Positions 19,732-29,197 of a DNA stretch of 64,000 nucleotides are shown here, piece after piece. The notes beneath the pieces were generated by a model, which saw nothing but the letters and a program-made list of their open reading frames with translations, had not been told where the DNA came from and ran no database searches. Each line of letters starts with the position of its first letter. Positions within the stretch are counted from its first letter, which is position 1. This DNA is from Oceanospirillum sp964342385 (GTDB lineage: Bacteria; Pseudomonadota; Gammaproteobacteria; Pseudomonadales; Halomonadaceae): positions 1 through 64,000 of the forward strand of contig CAYFGP010000011.1 in NCBI GenBank assembly GCA_964342385.1. The letters are read 5' to 3'. The position numbers and the translations under genes are program-made.

Positions 19732-22700
19732 ATGGATTGCTCAGCACCGCTTACCCCGCAACCGGATTCAGATATTCCTAAGGCAAATAATAGGGAAACT
19801 GATAACGGGCCAGTCGATAATCTACAAGCAGACAGACAGCCACACCTGTGTCCAATGACACCGGGGCACCAAGCGATCTGGTTGGATCAATGCGCTCATG
19901 CCGACAGCCCGTTATACAATATGGGTGGCGGTGCTTTTATCGAGGGCCCTTTGGATCTGGCTTTACTGTGGCAAGCGCTGGATATTGTGATTCAAGAAAG
20001 CGATGCCCTGCGTATGGTGCCTCAGAGAGGGGAAAACTTTCTTCTGCTGGACAAGATCACTGCTGATATTGAAGAGCTTGATCTGAGCAACGAGCAAGAT
20101 CCAGAAGCTGCGACCCTAACCCTGTGGGATCAGCGTTCAGCTCAGCCCTTTGATCTGACTCAACCAACACCCCCTTGGAAAATCATCCTGACCCGTTTGA
20201 ATGAGCATCGCCATGGTATACAAGCCCTCTACCATCATCTGTTAATAGATGGTTTTGGCTCTGCTCAGGTGATGTGCCGCTGGTCGGAAGTTTATACAGC
20301 ATTGGCTCATGATCAACCTGTCCCAACTCTAGACACACCCAGCTACTGCGACTATCTGGCTGATAATCAGGCGTATACTGATAGCCGACAATATGAAAAA
20401 GACAGGGCGTTTTGGCATGAACATTTGCCCGAACTACCCGAGCCGATGATTCAGCCTCGACAAGGTATCTCCGTTCAATCACAGCAAGAGAGTAAGGCTA
20501 CAGCCACACTGAACCCATCCATTATTCGCCAACATACAATCAGTCGGACACTCTATGACCGTATCGAAGAAGGCGTTAGTAGCTCAGCCCCGGTTTTTCT
20601 GGCTGCGTTAGCCCTGTATTACGCCAGAGTCAGTGGCCAAAAACAGATCGTGATCGGTGTTCCGACATTAAACCGCTGGGGTAAACGCTATAAATTCACA
20701 CCTGGGCTGTTTACCAATGTGATGCCTGTCCCGATTAATGTTGATCCTCAAGCCAGTCTGGCTGAACTGGTTAACGCTGTAAGTAAGAACCTCAGGACGT
20801 GCTACAGGCACCAACGTTATCCTCTATCGGAAATTTCCCGTCATCTGGAAGTGCTTAAGGAGAATCGTACCGCAGTCTTTGATTTGGCCTTCTCCTTTGA
20901 ACGCCAGTTGGTGGATCTGTCTTTTGATCAAGCAAAATTAAAGAGTACTCGCCAGCTGTTTTCTGGGGTATCGCGTTATCCCATTATTCTGTCACTGTGT
21001 GAATTCTATTCTGGCGATGATGTGGAGATGGTGATCGAAGCAGATCAAAGCTACTTGTTTGACGGTGAAGCGGAGCTGTTGCTGAAAAGATGGCACCTGA
21101 TACTGCAGACGATTGTTGATGCACCGGATACTCTCTGTCGTGATATTGAGCTGATTCCAGCGACTGAAAAACAACAGCTAAACAAACTGACTGAGCTCTC
21201 TAAATGCACAAAAGTCACAAAACGCCCGCTACAGACTAATACGGTTCATTCTGGGTGTGAAACAGCACTTTTCCAAATTGCTGAGTCCCAGCAGGAATAC
21301 GATACGGTGGTTCATGCTTTCTTGGATCAGGCTAAAAATAAACCCGATGCTGTTGCGCTGATTTGTGATCAGAGCAGTGTAAATTATTCTGAGCTGGAAT
21401 TATGGAGCCGACAAATTGCTTTGCAACTTAGGGAGAGTGCCACACAAGCTATTGAACCAGATTCAATCATCGCCTTTGCAGTAAAACGTTCCCCGGCAAT
21501 GATTGCGGCTATTTTAGGCATTTTACGCTCTGGCGCCGCCTTTATGCCCCTTGATCCAGATGCCCCCGAGGACCGTCTACAGCATATGCTGGCAGAGGCC
21601 TATATCAGCACTGTAATCGTGGATAAGGATTCAGCCCAACAATTGGCTGATCTGGCAGCAAAAACATCGGTTGATTTTCTTGAGCTTAATGCGCTCGATA
21701 CACAAGTACAGACTCTCACTTCAACCCCATCACTCCCCCTGCCTTATACTAATCAGCTGGCTTATCTGCTTTATACTTCCGGCTCCAGTGGGCGGCCTAA
21801 AGGGGTAATGATCGAACATAGTGCGCTGATGTCACGTATTGTCTCCACTTACGGCTCAGTACCTTATGATCGAAGCTGCCAGGGCACTCAGATCACTTTT
21901 GATCCTGCGATGGTTGAGGTTTTTGCCCCACTTTGTCAGGGTGGAGCTATTATCCTGCCGCCACCCGGGCGTCAAACAATGGAAGTGATCGCACAGACCA
22001 TTCTGCGCCATAAGGCGAGCTTTGCCATCTTTGTGCCCTCAACGTTGCCCCGCTTTCTGGATGCCATTGAAGGTAAAGAAGGCTTGGCACTGTGCTTGGT
22101 ATGGTGTGGTGGTGAAATTCTACCGCCAAGTCTGGCACAACGCTTTTTAACCCTGACAGGCGCACGTTTAATCAACTGCTATGGACCGACAGAGGCCACT
22201 ATTTTGGCTTCCAGTTGGGAATGTCTCTCACAGGAGATGCCTGCCGTACTGCCTATCGGTCAGCCGATTGCCGATAGCAGCGTCTATATCCTGGATACCA
22301 ATGGCCAACAGGTGCCTTTAGGTGTTGCTGGCGAGATCTATCTGGGTGGGCCTGGTTTGGCACGGGGTTATCGTAATCGGCCAGAGCTGGATACTGAGCG
22401 CTTTATTAATGCGCCATTTAAGCCTGAGCTGCGTCTCTATAAAACCGGGGACCGAGGCATGATGATGCCCGATGGCCTGGTGTATTTCTCTGGTCGTGTG
22501 GATCGTCAGGTCAAGATACGAGGCCATCGCATTGAGCCCGATGAAATCGAAACCGTACTTTTGGCTCATCCTGAAATCACTAACGCGGCTGTTAAGGCCA
22601 GAGCTGCTAATGAGGATAAGGCAGCCAATAAGAACAAAACAGCTATAGGCTCACAGAGTCTGCATGCCTGGTTAGCCAGTCAATCACTGGATGAAACAGC

Positions 22701-23796
22701 TGTACGAGAGTATCTTCACAGCAAACTACCTGATTACATGGTGCCCAGTTTTATTAAGGTGATGGACACTCTACCGGCTAATTCCAGCGGTAAAGTCGAC
22801 TGGAAAGCCCTGCCTGAGATTACTCAGAATACTGAAACGACCGGTTATCAAGCGCCATCGACACCACTGGAGATGGAATTGGTCACACTGTGGGAAGATC
22901 TACTCAAACGTAGCCCTATTGGTATTCATGACAATTTCTTTGCTTTGGGCGGTGACTCTCTGTCAGCAATGAGCTTTTTATCTGGATTGGATGCCTTATC
23001 GGGTAAAGAAACAACGGTATCTCTATCGTTTTTCATCCATCACCCCACTATTGCAGAAATTGCTCAGGCATTTTCAAAGTTTGTTGGCGATAAACCCGTT
23101 GCCGTCACACTGAGCGATAATCCTATGGCTCCCACTGTATTTTTGGCAGCTTCTGGTCATGGTGATGCCGTTCGTTTCCAACGCTTAGCCGATGCCTTGG
23201 GCACGCAATGCTCTCTGGTGATGTTACAACCACCTTTAACCGCATCGGATGATCCTCTGGAACAGCGTAATCTCAATCTGGCGCAACATTACGCTGATGC
23301 CATCGAAGCCAAAGCTGACCGAGAGTTTATTCTCGGCGGTTTTTCTATTGGCGGTATTGTGGCCCTGGAAACGGCAAAAGAGCTCACCCGCCGCAATCGC
23401 GCACCGCAGCGTACTGTGCTACTGGAAACTGTTTATCCCTGCCCCATCTTAAACAGTGCCCGTGTTTGGCTAGCCTTTGTAAAGCTGGTTAAGGGTTTGA
23501 ATATTTTAAACCTCAATGTAAATGGCCGCCGTTTAGGTGCAATGTTATCTGATCAGGGTTTGACCAGCCAAATTGAAGCCCTGAATGTCTATCGTGCCAG
23601 TTCATTTGATGGCCCTGTTGATCTGATTATCTCTAATGGCTTGAACTGGCTGAGTCCCGTGTTATTCCGTCGTTGGAAAACCCAATTGTCAAAACCGTTG
23701 CGCATTTTGCGCGTAAAAGGCTGGCATGGTTCCATGTTTGCCGTTGGCAATGTTGCAGACCTCGCCCAAGCTATTGAAAAAAGTTTACATAAATAA
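19732..23796 (+). CDS. Single-module nonribosomal peptide synthetase, C-A-T-TE
   Basis: A 1354-aa protein. Condensation domain (about 38-480) with an intact HHLLIDG catalytic motif (168-174). Adenylation domain (about 525-1025) with A3 core YTSGSSGRPKG (about 682-692), NCYGPTEAT, YKTGDRG and GRVDRQVKIRGHRIEPDEIE. Carrier domain with phosphopantetheine Ser1076 in DNFFALGGDSLS. C-terminal thioesterase (about 1125-1354) with nucleophile Ser1205 in GGFSIGG. By-eye alignment to GrsA gives pocket residues near D-P-V-I-V-C-C-I-L-K, which I cannot match to a known amino acid. With one module and a leading C domain, it may join an acyl or amine donor to one amino acid. A PPTase must come from elsewhere. 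It is coupled to the radical SAM gene. Confidence 0.93.
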   Translation: MDCSAPLTPQPDSDIPKANNRETDNGPVDNLQADRQPHLCPMTPGHQAIWLDQCAHADSPLYNMGGGAFIEGPLDLALLWQALDIVIQESDALRMVPQRGENFLLLDKITADIEELDLSNEQDPEAATLTLWDQRSAQPFDLTQPTPPWKIILTRLNEHRHGIQALYHHLLIDGFGSAQVMCRWSEVYTALAHDQPVPTLDTPSYCDYLADNQAYTDSRQYEKDRAFWHEHLPELPEPMIQPRQGISVQSQQESKATATLNPSIIRQHTISRTLYDRIEEGVSSSAPVFLAALALYYARVSGQKQIVIGVPTLNRWGKRYKFTPGLFTNVMPVPINVDPQASLAELVNAVSKNLRTCYRHQRYPLSEISRHLEVLKENRTAVFDLAFSFERQLVDLSFDQAKLKSTRQLFSGVSRYPIILSLCEFYSGDDVEMVIEADQSYLFDGEAELLLKRWHLILQTIVDAPDTLCRDIELIPATEKQQLNKLTELSKCTKVTKRPLQTNTVHSGCETALFQIAESQQEYDTVVHAFLDQAKNKPDAVALICDQSSVNYSELELWSRQIALQLRESATQAIEPDSIIAFAVKRSPAMIAAILGILRSGAAFMPLDPDAPEDRLQHMLAEAYISTVIVDKDSAQQLADLAAKTSVDFLELNALDTQVQTLTSTPSLPLPYTNQLAYLLYTSGSSGRPKGVMIEHSALMSRIVSTYGSVPYDRSCQGTQITFDPAMVEVFAPLCQGGAIILPPPGRQTMEVIAQTILRHKASFAIFVPSTLPRFLDAIEGKEGLALCLVWCGGEILPPSLAQRFLTLTGARLINCYGPTEATILASSWECLSQEMPAVLPIGQPIADSSVYILDTNGQQVPLGVAGEIYLGGPGLARGYRNRPELDTERFINAPFKPELRLYKTGDRGMMMPDGLVYFSGRVDRQVKIRGHRIEPDEIETVLLAHPEITNAAVKARAANEDKAANKNKTAIGSQSLHAWLASQSLDETAVREYLHSKLPDYMVPSFIKVMDTLPANSSGKVDWKALPEITQNTETTGYQAPSTPLEMELVTLWEDLLKRSPIGIHDNFFALGGDSLSAMSFLSGLDALSGKETTVSLSFFIHHPTIAEIAQAFSKFVGDKPVAVTLSDNPMAPTVFLAASGHGDAVRFQRLADALGTQCSLVMLQPPLTASDDPLEQRNLNLAQHYADAIEAKADREFILGGFSIGGIVALETAKELTRRNRAPQRTVLLETVYPCPILNSARVWLAFVKLVKGLNILNLNVNGRRLGAMLSDQGLTSQIEALNVYRASSFDGPVDLIISNGLNWLSPVLFRRWKTQLSKPLRILRVKGWHGSMFAVGNVADLAQAIEKSLHK

Positions 23797-23835
23797 TTGG
23801 CATCTCACTGATTTTTTTATGAAAATTGACACTGA

Positions 23836-23853
23836 GGAGGCTCTCTAGCCTCC
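23836..23853 (+). terminator. Hairpin after NRPS gene, weak terminator
   Basis: Stem GGAGGCT / AGCCTCC with a CTCT loop, 40 bp past the NRPS stop. It has no T-tract, so it may be a processing or partial-termination site before the patatin gene. Confidence 0.35.
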
Positions 23854-23980
23854 CACACCTGCAGCTTTATACTCTTTGAAAAGACTCTCTGCCTTGTATA
23901 GTCAAAACAAACACCAGAGTTAGTGCAGCCATAATTAAGGTATCCAGCTTTAATCTCTAGCGTACAAAGGAAAACTCTTT

Positions 23981-26227
23981 ATGCCCTCAAAATATCCCAA
24001 CGATGTGGCGGAGTCAGGGTCAATCGTCGCTTTGCTAGAGACATTGGATGTTTTTCAAGGTCTTGAACAGAGCTTGTTAACGGCGATTGCTGAAACAACT
24101 GAGCTAATGTCATTCGATGCGGATAGCTTTATCTTTGACCACCAAGACAGTGCCGATGCTATTTTTATCATCGCATCGGGCAATGTGCATAGGGTGCCCT
24201 CATCAGACAACCCCTCTGTCGTGTTATCTGAGTACACTCGTGGAGACATTATCGATTTGGCAGTCTTAGGCGGCCAGATGACCCGATCAGCGGCCGCATT
24301 AGTGGTATCTGAAGCCCAGCTCTATCAGTTATCTAGAACGGCTTTTAAGCAGCTTCAGGAGCAGTATCCCGAGCAATTCACAGCCGTGATCAGCCGCTTA
24401 ACTCAAACCATCGAGATTTTACAGCTCAAAGCGGCCCTGCAGGAAAGCGCCCTTTTCTCTGATCTAAGCAAAGAGATTCTGGATCAACTTAGCCATGAGA
24501 TGGAACTTAAGGTTGTACCCAGCGGAGTCCAGTTGATCAAAAAAGGCGATCCATCGGATTATATCTACTTTGTTGTCAGTGGGCGCTTCTTGGCCATTGA
24601 TGAACAAGATGGGCAGGAGATCCCTCTGAGAGATATCGATCGCGGCGAAGTATTGGGTGAAATTGGCGTTATTTTGGAAACGAGCCGTGCGGTTCATGTT
24701 CGCGCAGTACGTGATTCAACGGTAGGCAGACTGAGTAAAAAAGTGTTTGATAAACTTTTCAATCACCATCCAGCAGCCGTTCATAAAGCCACGACAAAGA
24801 TGATTGTTGATCATCTTATTTCCCCTTCACGGCCTCATGGGGCAACGATACCTCGCACTATCGCCTTGCTGCCCATAACAGTGGATGTACCCATCGATAA
24901 AACTGCAGATATGCTACAAACAGCACTATCGCAAAGAGGGCCTACTTTAACGGTCAATCGCCAATTGATAGAAGATTTAGGCGGCGTTAATGATCAATCT
25001 CACAACGCTTCAAATACGGTCGATAAAACCTCCATCGTTAATGCCCTTAACGATCTGGAACGCTCACACGAACATTTGATTCTTGTGACCGATAGCAGCG
25101 ATACTCCCTGGACACAGCGCTGTATCAGACAAGCCGATGCCATACTGCTGCTGGCGGATGCCTATGCGAACCCGGCTATCACCCCTCTTGAGCAACAAAT
25201 CGAAGAGATCAAAACAGACGGGAGGATAAAACCTCACCTGCTTTTACTGCAGAAATCAGAAAACGCTATTGCTCACAACACCGCCGCTTGGCTAGCTCCT
25301 CGCGATGGCATCATGCACCACCATCTGCGCTACGGTAAACAGAATGACATTAAACGCCTGGCACGCTTTTTAACTGGCGAAGCAATCGGCCTGGTCCTGG
25401 GTGCAGGTGGAGGACGTGGTCTTGCTCATATCGGTGTGTTTCGCGCGATGAAAGAACTCGATATTCCCATCGACTTTATTGGCGGCACCAGTGTCGGGGC
25501 CTTTATCGCCTGTCAGATCGCATTAGGCTGGTCACCGGGGAAAATTCTTGAACAAAGTAAGCATATCACCGGCTCCTTTGCTGAAATCCCCACCCTACCC
25601 ATTGTATCCCTGTTTTCCGGCAGGAAGGCCTGTAAGGTAACTGAGCAAGCGTTTGGCGATGTTTTAATTGAAGATCTCTCCATGAAGTACTTTGCCGTTT
25701 CCTGCAATATCAGTCATGCCGGTATGAAGATCCATAACAGTGGACCTATGGTTGAAGCCGTATTAGCCAGCAACGCTGCGCCGGGAATTTATCCCCCTTA
25801 CCCACATCAAGATGGCTTGCTTGTAGACGGTGCGGCCCTGAACAGCCTACCTGTAGATGTTATGGCTCAAACGAATCCTGGCGGCATCGTGTTGGCGGTT
25901 AATGTAAACCCCAAAAATGATGCCAGAGATCCAATAGAATACGATGGCGCATTATCAGGTTGGTCTGTGCTGTTTAGCCGTCTGAATCCATTCAGGAAAT
26001 CCATTAATGTCCCCAGCATGGTCGAAGTGCTGATGCGGGTGTCCAATATTGGCGGAACTCTGGAGCAAAGAAAAAATCAGGAAGCCTACACGGATCTTTA
26101 CCTGGAGCCACCACTAAGTGACTTTTCAATTGTCGACTATAAAAAAATCGAACAACTGGCGGACGTCGGCTATAACTACGCCAAACCACTGTTAGAGAAA
26201 TGGAAACAAGAAACAGGTATTAATTGA
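23981..26227 (+). CDS. NTE-like patatin phospholipase with two cNMP domains
   Basis: A 748-aa protein. Two tandem cyclic-nucleotide-binding folds (about 15-140 and 155-270; the second has DRGEVLGEIGVIL, corresponding to the phosphate-binding cassette) precede a linker of about 200 residues and a patatin domain (about 465-640). The patatin domain has the oxyanion glycine run GAGGGRGLAH, nucleophile Ser504 in GGTSVGA and catalytic Asp616 in VDGAALNSLP. This is the architecture of neuropathy-target-esterase-type lysophospholipases. No clear membrane segment is seen. It lies 184 bp after the NRPS gene, so it may belong to that locus, for example by supplying or removing acyl groups, but that is only inference from position. 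Confidence 0.88.
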   Translation: MPSKYPNDVAESGSIVALLETLDVFQGLEQSLLTAIAETTELMSFDADSFIFDHQDSADAIFIIASGNVHRVPSSDNPSVVLSEYTRGDIIDLAVLGGQMTRSAAALVVSEAQLYQLSRTAFKQLQEQYPEQFTAVISRLTQTIEILQLKAALQESALFSDLSKEILDQLSHEMELKVVPSGVQLIKKGDPSDYIYFVVSGRFLAIDEQDGQEIPLRDIDRGEVLGEIGVILETSRAVHVRAVRDSTVGRLSKKVFDKLFNHHPAAVHKATTKMIVDHLISPSRPHGATIPRTIALLPITVDVPIDKTADMLQTALSQRGPTLTVNRQLIEDLGGVNDQSHNASNTVDKTSIVNALNDLERSHEHLILVTDSSDTPWTQRCIRQADAILLLADAYANPAITPLEQQIEEIKTDGRIKPHLLLLQKSENAIAHNTAAWLAPRDGIMHHHLRYGKQNDIKRLARFLTGEAIGLVLGAGGGRGLAHIGVFRAMKELDIPIDFIGGTSVGAFIACQIALGWSPGKILEQSKHITGSFAEIPTLPIVSLFSGRKACKVTEQAFGDVLIEDLSMKYFAVSCNISHAGMKIHNSGPMVEAVLASNAAPGIYPPYPHQDGLLVDGAALNSLPVDVMAQTNPGGIVLAVNVNPKNDARDPIEYDGALSGWSVLFSRLNPFRKSINVPSMVEVLMRVSNIGGTLEQRKNQEAYTDLYLEPPLSDFSIVDYKKIEQLADVGYNYAKPLLEKWKQETGIN

Positions 26228-26248
26228 TTTAACATCTGCAATAATTAA

Positions 26249-26336
26249 TCATAAAGAAGCTTCTATATAACAAAGTACTTTATTGTCCAGTTGCTGACTG
26301 AATAATATCGAAGTAATTTTGTGTAAGTATGTATTA
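26249..26336 (+). repeat. Palindromic intergenic repeat, copy C
   Basis: An 88-bp element with AAGCTTCTATATAACAAAG at its left and ATCGAAGTAATTTTGTGTAA at its right. It is closest to the copy at 56034. Its right end supplies the stop codon (TTA on the plus strand, 26334-26336) of the convergent hypothetical gene. Confidence 0.7.
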
Positions 26337-26873
26337 GTTATTCTGTTGTAGCCTACTCATCATAACCATATGTTCGAAACGTGCTCTAGCTGCCTCATTA
26401 TCATCAACGTCAGAAAATGATACTTCAGCCTGAACCTCAGCAAAGCTTTTACTATGAACGCTATACTGAAGGATTTTATCTTTCAGTTCTGGGCTATCAT
26501 CCAGAGCTTGCTTCATCTGTACGGCATAAGGGTAATCAGCAGGTAACAAGAGCTCACCATCAGTATCAAATACCAACTCTTTTGGTGGGACTGGAATACC
26601 ATGTTCAATCCTGACTTGATGGAATTGCTGGGCCGCATCAATTGGCAGATCTTGAACACCTACAGGACTGTAGTGTTCACGGTGCATCTCTTTAAATTTC
26701 TGACGGGAGATATCGTAAGCTCTGTCTCTGTACTTATCAGATTCGCCTTGACGTCCTTGACCTGCAACAGAGTGAGATAAGATCTGTGAAAAGTCCATAC
26801 CAGGCGCGCGGTCAACAGTTGAGCTGTAACTGTCCGCTGCCATTTTACTTCTGGTATATATTCTAATGTCCAT
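26334..26873 (-). CDS. Hypothetical protein, 179 aa
   Basis: I do not recognise this protein. It is hydrophilic and mostly helical in appearance, with no signal peptide, membrane segment or cysteine. A Ser/Tyr/Thr-rich start (SYSSTVDRAPG) is followed by a charged region (KYRDRAYDISRQKFKEMHREHY) and a C-terminal helical part. Upstream there is a purine-rich but unremarkable RBS region. The stop codon lies within palindromic repeat copy C, so the original C-terminus may have been altered by that insertion. Both flanks carry repeat copies (26249 and 27178), suggesting a locus open to insertion. Coding status is supported by length and lack of an alternative frame only. Confidence 0.6.
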   Translation of the reverse strand: MDIRIYTRSKMAADSYSSTVDRAPGMDFSQILSHSVAGQGRQGESDKYRDRAYDISRQKFKEMHREHYSPVGVQDLPIDAAQQFHQVRIEHGIPVPPKELVFDTDGELLLPADYPYAVQMKQALDDSPELKDKILQYSVHSKSFAEVQAEVSFSDVDDNEAARARFEHMVMMSRLQQNN

Positions 26874-27177
26874 AGATCGTACCCCCTTGCATGCCTTTAT
26901 GACTCAGCGAGTAACATAAAGTTCTGCGTATCTCTCAAAAGTGAGAACTGTATCTCAAAACAAAATACACTCATGATTCCTATGGAAAAGGTAATCAATC
27001 ATGCACCAGCTAAATTAATACGCTATTGAGGTATATATCGGTAGGGGTAACGAATTTCTTTAATCTTTTATTTCAACCTTTTGTATCTTAAGGGGCTTAA
27101 TCAGGTAACAGCATGTAGTTTTTTGAACTTGTTCACACTCTTTTTAATAAAGCATTCAATAGTAATCTAATAGAACG

Positions 27178-27270
27178 AAGCACTCACACAAAAGTTTCTC
27201 TTTGGCAGATGGTTTCATTCTTCAGCCCCTGGCCGAAAAGTATCGAAATAATTTTTTGTAAGTATGTATT
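27178..27270 (+). repeat. Palindromic intergenic repeat, copy B
   Basis: A 93-bp element: AAGCACTCACACAAAAG at the left, TTCATTCTTCAGCC in the core, TATCGAAATAATTTTTTG and TAAGTATGTATT at the right. It is nearly collinear with copy D (29198) and with copy A read in reverse. Confidence 0.75.
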
Positions 27271-27296
27271 CATACTCTAAAAAGTACCTTTGAGTA

Positions 27297-27336
27297 GCAA
27301 GACAAAGACTTTTCCTATTTGAAATCTTTGTCTTGC
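27297..27336. terminator. Stem-loop downstream of YbaK-type gene
   Basis: Perfect 12-bp stem GCAAGACAAAGA / TCTTTGTCTTGC with a 16-nt loop, 43 bp past the stop of the minus-strand gene. No U-tract follows on either strand, so its role as a terminator is uncertain. Confidence 0.4.
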
Positions 27337-27378
27337 CGTATTCCTCAGTCATACTTTAAAACTTACTAATTAATAAAT

Positions 27379-27861
27379 TCACTGCTGAAAGGCCATCTCA
27401 CTAAAATGGAAATGTTTCGTACCTTTCATCAATTGCCGGAAACCATCATGATCCAGATGCACTAAAGTCGCGTGATCGCCAGCTTCGAAGTAGATGTCAT
27501 CTATTGAGTTCAAACTTTCATCCCAACAGGCATCCATATGGTAAGCCTTACCCATGGTCGGTACGGCGCCTTCGTCACAATCACTGAACATCTTATACAC
27601 CATATCTTCCTTGGCTAATTGGAAACTGCGGCTCAACTGCTGTCCGATTTTCGCTAAATCGATCTTACGATCAGCCGGCAGCACAACCATCAGATTATGG
27701 CCTTCATGATCCTCAAGGATCACTGCCTTGGCGATATTGTGCATAGGAATATGTGCTAAAAAAGAGGTGCTCATTGAGCTACTTGAGGTCTGATGGGAAA
27801 CGAGATCATAGGATATCTCTTGAGCATCAAGATAATCACTCACTCGGGCGGGCATGGTCAT
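27379..27861 (-). CDS. YbaK/EbsC family aminoacyl-tRNA deacylase
   Basis: A 160-aa protein consisting of a single YbaK-type editing domain. These hydrolyse mischarged tRNAs such as Cys-tRNA(Pro) or Ala-tRNA(Pro) in trans. Recognisable parts are NIAKAVILEDHEGHNLMVVLPADRKID (split here: AKAVILED, then the conserved catalytic-lysine segment), the FSDCDEGAVPTMG loop with conserved GAVPP-like turn, and a C-terminal strand ending near HFHFS. The exact tRNA specificity cannot be read. A purine-rich RBS (AGGTTCC region, 27864-27870 on the complement) precedes the ATG. A palindromic repeat (copy G) sits 35 bp upstream, so the promoter must lie inside it or in the short gap. Confidence 0.85.
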   Translation of the reverse strand: MTMPARVSDYLDAQEISYDLVSHQTSSSSMSTSFLAHIPMHNIAKAVILEDHEGHNLMVVLPADRKIDLAKIGQQLSRSFQLAKEDMVYKMFSDCDEGAVPTMGKAYHMDACWDESLNSIDDIYFEAGDHATLVHLDHDGFRQLMKGTKHFHFSEMAFQQ

Positions 27862-27895
27862 AGGAACCTCCGCATACGTATTTTATCTTATAAAT

Positions 27896-28000
27896 ACCTA
27901 AACAAAAGCATTGGATAACTCTCCAGATATAACTGGTTGTCAGCCGCAACATCGAAGATGTTTAGCGGCAACTTACTTAGCGAAATTTTCGTTTAGGTGC
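27896..28000. repeat. Palindromic intergenic repeat, copy G (CCTAAAC subtype)
   Basis: A 105-bp element with arms ACCTAAACAAAAGCATT and, at the right end in reverse, ACCTAAACGAAAATTTCG. Same arm type as copy F at 56201. It lies just upstream of the YbaK-type gene. Confidence 0.6.
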
Positions 28001-28086
28001 TGAATAGAGTTTAGCTCAAATTCACTTGGACCTACTTGAGCCAGCCATTCAGATACCAACAAACAGTGTTGATTGATCAAATAGCA

Positions 28087-29148
28087 CTAATCAGCTTCAA
28101 CGACCTTGTTCCTTCCCATCGCTTTCGCCTGATAAAGCGCCTGGTCACAGCGTTCAATCAGCATTTCAACACTTTCATCACCATGATCTCCACCATGGTA
28201 ACAGGCCACACCGAAACTGGCTGACTGATGGCCTACGTCAGGAAAATCATAAGCTTCTATCAGCACACGCAGCTTCTCTGCTAGTGCCATGGTCCCCGAC
28301 AGATTATTACCTCGGCTGACAACCATAAATTCTTCACCGCCCCAGCGGCCAACGACATCTGTTGAGCGAACATTTTCAGCCAAGATATCACCAATACCCT
28401 GCAGTATTCGATCTCCCACCTGATGACCATGGTTATCATTGACCTGCTTAAAGTGATCGACATCCAGCATAATCACGCCAAAGTGCCCATTACTGTACTG
28501 ACTTTTTGCACTTTCCTGCTGTAAAACAGCATCCAGCTTCTGGCGGTTATTCAAACGCGTCAGAAAATCCGTATCACACAGCTGTTGCAGCACTCTTGCT
28601 TGAATTTCCTGCTCTTTAATCACCTGATCTTTCTGCTTCTGTAGCTGCTGAATATGCTTAAAGTTAAGAATTTCATAATAGCGGTAGTGATAGACCACAT
28701 AACCCACCATAAAGAAAGCAACGGAGAAATAGATCATTGAGTAATAAGCGTGACGTTCCGGGAAAACAAAGTACAAACCAGTAAAGACCGCTAACATCAC
28801 ACTGGCCCAGATAATCCCTTCCCTGGCCCCCCGAATAGAGAATGAAGCGATCGGGTAAAGCAGCAGAAAATACTTATTATCGGTCTCTAGAGAAGAGTAG
28901 ATAAACCCCGCCACAAACAGCACAGAGATTGCCAGCATAAAGTAGTAAGAATTGAAGTTATAGCGCCGACTATCCCGGGTTAAAAACAGTAACGGCACCA
29001 TAAAAAAAGCAAAAACCAGTACCACTAGAGCCAATTCTGGCAAACCACTGTAGTACTCGACAGGTGATAGAGGGATTGCTGTAAACAGGGCCAAATAGAC
29101 ATATTGCCTGAGCAGTTCATTGCGATATTTATAATGATCTTCAGTCAA
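28087..29148 (-). CDS. Polytopic-membrane diguanylate cyclase
   Basis: A 353-aa protein. The N-terminal about 180 residues form roughly six membrane segments of a MASE-like sensor, then a short coiled coil (QQLQKQKDQVIKEQEIQ) leads into a GGDEF domain (about 195-350). The signature is GGEEF in GRWGGEEFMVV, which is catalytically competent in this family, with the RSTD I-site five residues before it for product inhibition. LTRLNNRQKLD and MLDVDHFKQVNDNHGH are also present. It makes c-di-GMP at the inner membrane; the input signal is unknown. It stands alone between repeat copies G and D. Confidence 0.92.
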   Translation of the reverse strand: MTEDHYKYRNELLRQYVYLALFTAIPLSPVEYYSGLPELALVVLVFAFFMVPLLFLTRDSRRYNFNSYYFMLAISVLFVAGFIYSSLETDNKYFLLLYPIASFSIRGAREGIIWASVMLAVFTGLYFVFPERHAYYSMIYFSVAFFMVGYVVYHYRYYEILNFKHIQQLQKQKDQVIKEQEIQARVLQQLCDTDFLTRLNNRQKLDAVLQQESAKSQYSNGHFGVIMLDVDHFKQVNDNHGHQVGDRILQGIGDILAENVRSTDVVGRWGGEEFMVVSRGNNLSGTMALAEKLRVLIEAYDFPDVGHQSASFGVACYHGGDHGDESVEMLIERCDQALYQAKAMGRNKVVEAD

Positions 29149-29197
29149 AGAAGTACCCTAATCAGTGTTATCAGGTCAGGTTGTCACCAATGCGACA

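Larger units (their letters stand above)
26874..27378. other. Spacer between hypothetical gene and YbaK-type gene
   Basis: A 505-bp non-coding stretch, AT-rich, containing repeat copy B (27178-27270) and the stem-loop at 27297-27336. I see no further ORF or RNA gene in it. Confidence 0.5.
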
